Origin: CAWCAW01 sp963793645
Lineage (GTDB): Bacteria; Actinomycetota; Acidimicrobiia; Acidimicrobiales; UBA8190
Reading direction: 5' to 3'
DNA length: 64,000 bases
Assembly: GCA_963793645.1 (NCBI GenBank)
Contig: CAWCAW010000001.1
Coordinates: 1 to 64,000 of the forward strand
Both the position numbers and the translations under genes were made by a program. Under the pieces are notes generated by a model. That model was not told the origin of the DNA. It saw only the letters and a program-made list of their open reading frames with translations, and made no database searches. Positions 61,227-64,000 of the stretch are shown here, piece by piece. The stretch's first letter is position 1, and each line of letters begins with the position of its first letter.

Positions 61227-61826
61227 ATGAGCAGATCCACGACCCTTTCAGGTGAGCGCCGACGCACCGAGATCCTCGAAGCCGCCCTTCGATGCTTCGA
61301 CAGGCAGGGCATCCATGCCACCACGATCGAAGACATCAGGGCGGAGTCTGGTGCGAGCATCGGCAGCATCTACCACCAGTTCGAATCGAAGGATGAGATC
61401 TTGGCCCAGATCTACTGTCGGGCCATCTCGACCTATGGGGATGGGCTTACTGCGGCCCTGCATTCGAAGCGCAATGTGAAGCAAGGCGTTCGCGCCGCCG
61501 TGGGCTTCCATGTCCGATGGATCAGCACCCACCAGGCTCTGGCCCGAATCATGCTGCGCTGGGACGAATCAGAACTCACGGAAACCGGGCAAACGATGCT
61601 CGGCGAAGAGACCCGCCGGTTTGGCAAGGAGTTGGGACTGTGGCTCAGGGAGGCCGTTGCGCGAGGAGAGATCCGATCTATGAGCCCCGAACTCTATGCC
61701 GCTCTATTCATGGGGCCGTTGCTCGAATACGGACGGAGGATGGTCCGCGGCGCCTCTGCGAAGGATGAAGACCAACGAGAGCTTGCGAATGGCATCTTGC
61801 GGGCGCTCGCCGCTGTGCGGCAGTGA
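61227..61826 (+). CDS. TetR-family transcriptional regulator
   Basis: 199 aa. The N-terminal HTH is RRRTEILEAALRCFDRQGIHATTIEDIRAESGASIGSIYHQFESKDEILAQIYCRA, the standard TetR pattern; the C-terminal ligand domain follows (VGFHVRWISTHQALARIML). It is divergent from the thioesterase and likely represses that gene and itself through the dyad at 61174-61203. The ligand is probably a CoA ester or fatty acid, by analogy with regulators beside thioesterases. Confidence 0.87.
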   Translation: MSRSTTLSGERRRTEILEAALRCFDRQGIHATTIEDIRAESGASIGSIYHQFESKDEILAQIYCRAISTYGDGLTAALHSKRNVKQGVRAAVGFHVRWISTHQALARIMLRWDESELTETGQTMLGEETRRFGKELGLWLREAVARGEIRSMSPELYAALFMGPLLEYGRRMVRGASAKDEDQRELANGILRALAAVRQ

Positions 61827-61889
61827 CGATTGCTGGCTTTGGATGACACTCGAGCTAGCTGTGACCGTTCGGACGCGGGTACGCCAAGA

Positions 61890-62010
61890 ACTAGGGTGGT
61901 GTGCACGGTGCGACCCCGTGCTGTGCGGTGATAGTCCGCGAGTTCCGCCGCTGGCGGATCGATCCGGTGCGATTCCGGAACCATCGGTGACAGTCCGACG
62001 GAATGCCATT
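61890..62010 (+). ncRNA. FMN riboswitch (RFN element)
   Basis: Conserved RFN blocks are present in order: GCGGTGATAGTCCGCGAG at 61925-61942, GATCCGGTGCGATTCCGG at about 61961-61978 and ATCGGTGACAGTCCGACGG at 61983-62001, with a closing stem (GGTGT near 61897 with ATGCC near 62004). The element lies 30 bp before the ribE-ribB start (AAGGAG then ATG at 62039). Binding of FMN would repress this riboflavin gene, by hiding the ribosome site or by termination. Confidence 0.88.
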
Positions 62011-62038
62011 TATCCGTCGACTGTAAGGAGTTCGCATC

Positions 62039-63265
62039 ATGTATAGCGGCCGTATTAGTGAAGTCGGCACCGTCACAGATTCCGGTGCCCGCCTGGTAAT
62101 CGAGGCACTCAAGACCACTGCGGGGCTCTCGGTGGGCGGGTCGGTCAACGTAAATGGGACCTGCCTGTCAGCAGTCATCGTCGACAAGGCAGCCGGTTCC
62201 TTCGCTTCGGATGTCTCGGCGGAAACCGACGCGCGCAGCACCCTGGGTGAGATTCTCGCCGGGGCAAGAGTGAACCTGGAGTTGCCATTGCAGGTCGGCG
62301 ATCATCTCGATGGGCATCTCGTGCAGGGGCACACGGACGCGGTCGGCAAGATCACCCGGGTCGAAGAGGAGCACGGTGGCTCACACCGAGTATGGATTCG
62401 CCCGCCCAAGCGGTTCCTCGATGAAATTGTCGCCAAGGGATCAGTCGCCGTTGAAGGGGTTAGCCTCACTGTCGCCGAGTTGCTGGAAGACCGCTTTTCC
62501 GTCGCCCTGATCCCGACCACGTTGCGCGAAACCAATTTGGCTGACCTGCGACCCGACGACAGGGTGAACCTTGAGTCGGACCTATTCGTCAAATCCGCCC
62601 GGGACTTGTGGCAGTCGGCGCGGGTGATCGCCACCCGCACGCTGTCGGCGCTGCCGTGGGCGGGAGAACTGACCGGCCCCAGTGGCGTTGAGAAATGCGC
62701 CACACACTTGGCGGCCGGTGGCGGGGTTGTGATCTACGACCCGCACCGCGAGGCCGAGGCCGACGTGGTGTTCGCTGGGGCGACGCTGCGCCCGGAGTCA
62801 ATGGTGTTCCTACTCAGCCAAGTGTGCGGGCACACCACTGTTCCCTGTGATCGGGAGCGTCTAGACCGCCTCGAGATCCCGCCGATGCCGGGAGCGGGAG
62901 ACCGCCACGGCACGGCGTACCACCTCTCGGTCGACCTGGCTGTCAACCCTGGGACCGGGGTCTCGGCCCATGAGCGGGCAGCGACCATCCGCCGCCTGGC
63001 GCACTGCGATGCGACGCCAGCCGACTTTCTCCGGCCCGGGCACGTGTTCCCCCTCGCCGGCCGCCGTGATGGGCTCGCTGTGCGACGCGGACACACCGAA
63101 GCATCGCTGGCACTATCCGAGGCCGCGGGGTTACCGACCGTCGCGGTCATTTGCGAGGTGATGGGCCCCGACGGTCACATGCTTACCGGAGGGGCGGTCG
63201 AACGGTTCTCCCTGGCGTGGTCCCTGCCGCTCATCTCTATCGACGAACTGGCGCTCCACCTATGA
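62039..63265 (+). CDS. Bifunctional RibE-RibB fusion (riboflavin synthase / DHBP synthase)
   Basis: 408 aa. Residues 1-205 form the two lumazine-binding barrels of riboflavin synthase alpha: MYSGRISEVGTV, GTCLSAV, GHLVQGHTDAVG, and the second repeat GSVAVEGVSLTVAE with IPTTLRETNL. Residues 212-408 match DHBP synthase (RibB): HGTAYHLSVD, GVSAHERAATIRRLA, RPGHVFPLAGRRDG, RRGHTEASLALSEAAGLPTVAVICEVM. The catalytic acidic loop, usually DDEDRENEGD, is here YDPHREAEAD (about 233-242), so RibB activity is uncertain. The usual fusion in bacteria is RibB-RibA, so this order is rare. FMN-riboswitch controlled; overlaps the next gene by 4 bp. Confidence 0.85.
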   Translation: MYSGRISEVGTVTDSGARLVIEALKTTAGLSVGGSVNVNGTCLSAVIVDKAAGSFASDVSAETDARSTLGEILAGARVNLELPLQVGDHLDGHLVQGHTDAVGKITRVEEEHGGSHRVWIRPPKRFLDEIVAKGSVAVEGVSLTVAELLEDRFSVALIPTTLRETNLADLRPDDRVNLESDLFVKSARDLWQSARVIATRTLSALPWAGELTGPSGVEKCATHLAAGGGVVIYDPHREAEADVVFAGATLRPESMVFLLSQVCGHTTVPCDRERLDRLEIPPMPGAGDRHGTAYHLSVDLAVNPGTGVSAHERAATIRRLAHCDATPADFLRPGHVFPLAGRRDGLAVRRGHTEASLALSEAAGLPTVAVICEVMGPDGHMLTGGAVERFSLAWSLPLISIDELALHL

Positions 63266-64000
63266 CGACGAGGACAACGCCACCCACGGTGACGCAGGTT
63301 TATGACGCGATCGGAGCGTCCTATAACACGACTCGCCGCGCAGACCCACGCCTTGAGGCAGTTATCTGGACCGCCCTCGGTGACAGCCGGACCGTGCTGA
63401 ATGTAGGCGCCGGTACCGGTGCCTACGAACCTCCCGACCGTTGGGTTCTTGCCGTCGAGCCCAGCGCGACCATGCGCCAAGCCCGCCCCTCGGGGGCCGC
63501 GCCGTGCTTGGCCGCCAGCGCTGAGTCGCTCCCCTTCGACGATGCCAGCTTCGATGTGGTGATGGCGATCCTTACCGTCCACCACTGGAGCGACTACCAA
63601 ATGGGGCTCGAAGAGATCCGGAGAGTCGCCCGACATCGCGCGCTGATCCTTCACTGGGACCAGCTGGTCTTGGACCAGCTGTGGCTGGCCGATTACTTCC
63701 CTGAAGCCTTCGCCTTCGATCGGCACCGTGGACCATCCCTCGATAGCGTTCGCGCAGGCCTGGGTCCTGACACTCAGGTGATCCCGCTACTCGTGCCATA
63801 CGACTGCCAGGACGGCTTCGGCGCGGCCTACTGGCGTCGACCCCATGCCTACCTCGACCCCGCCGTACGCGCTGGTATGTCCATGCTCGCCCAGACTGAG
63901 CACCAGCGCGGCGATGGCCTCAGCCGGCTGCGCCGCGACCTCGACAATGGCACGTGGGCCGACCGGCACGGCAACCTGCTCAACCAGCCAGAGCATGACT
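63262..64000 (+). CDS. SAM-dependent methyltransferase, cut by window end
   Basis: At least 246 aa; the frame is open to the window edge, so the 3' end is missing. The ATG at 63262 overlaps the ribE-ribB stop (ATGA). Motif I VLNVGAGTGAYEPP, acidic VEPS, then ESLPFDDASFDVVMAILTVHHWSD and LEEIRRVARHRALILHWDQ are class I methyltransferase features. Coupling to a riboswitch-regulated riboflavin gene suggests methylation of a flavin or related compound; this is speculative. A plain housekeeping methyltransferase is the alternative. Confidence 0.75.
   Translation, partial: MTTRTTPPTVTQVYDAIGASYNTTRRADPRLEAVIWTALGDSRTVLNVGAGTGAYEPPDRWVLAVEPSATMRQARPSGAAPCLAASAESLPFDDASFDVVMAILTVHHWSDYQMGLEEIRRVARHRALILHWDQLVLDQLWLADYFPEAFAFDRHRGPSLDSVRAGLGPDTQVIPLLVPYDCQDGFGAAYWRRPHAYLDPAVRAGMSMLAQTEHQRGDGLSRLRRDLDNGTWADRHGNLLNQPEHD

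Overview
The window is GC-rich and tightly packed, with many GTG starts and 4-bp ATGA/GTGA stop-start overlaps. Together with mycobacterial-type gene content (LysM-BTAD proteins, Tad pilus, TrbL/PrgI-type conjugation genes, an actinobacterial-type SOS box) this points to a member of the Actinomycetota, possibly a deep branch such as the Acidimicrobiia. The placement is inference. No rRNA, tRNA or CRISPR array was seen.

Region by region. (1) 0.06-5.8 kb is a divergent arsenic-resistance cluster: arsR, a CDF transporter, an SBF permease and an ArsB-like permease run leftward; arsI, an aquaporin, arsC and an arsN-type acetyltransferase fusion run rightward. (2) 5.9-9.2 kb holds small stress and regulatory genes: an AlkA-N/TPR chimera, a VOC protein, MarR, HxlR and an NAD(P)H-binding protein, with clear palindromic operators. 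(3) 9.3-11.1 kb is an intact 1,426-bp ISL3-family insertion sequence with perfect ends and an 8-bp target duplication, sitting inside a small element bounded by 12-bp inverted repeats. (4) 11.2-16.4 kb holds hypothetical genes, an HNH protein, a decayed gene, a methyltransferase and a GIY-YIG-like protein; a perfect SOS-box palindrome lies at 11330. (5) 16.4-27.7 kb is a leftward phosphorothioate island: DndC, DndD, DndE and the PT-associated methyltransferase are followed by a DUF262/DUF1524 nuclease of SspE/GmrSD type instead of DndFGH. Upstream lie a RHH protein, a GHKL ATPase, a GIY-YIG protein and an HTH protein.

(6) 27.9-32.7 kb holds an unusual 782-aa tyrosine integrase with extra HTH modules, an excisionase-like protein and two paralogous DNA methyltransferases. 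(7) 32.9-43.7 kb is a rightward conjugation module: DNA-binding proteins, a repeat-rich noncoding segment (candidate oriT/origin), VirB2-, VirB6/TrbL-, PrgI-, VirB4- and VirD4-like proteins, a replication-relaxation protein and an NlpC/P60 hydrolase. (8) 43.7-48.5 kb is a leftward CHAT protease / helical-repeat / small membrane protein cassette, a plausible defence module. (9) 48.6-59.6 kb is a leftward Tad/Flp pilus operon with a LysM-BTAD protein. (10) 59.7-64 kb holds ordinary metabolic and regulatory genes and an FMN riboswitch controlling a RibE-RibB fusion, followed by a methyltransferase cut by the window edge.

Parts 5-9 look like one integrative/conjugative island: integrase, DNA modification and restriction, conjugation machinery, pilus and a cargo defence cassette. 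About a dozen genes carry single-base frameshifts although the protein sequence continues perfectly in another frame. Most look like 1-nt insertions, so assembly error is at least as likely as decay.
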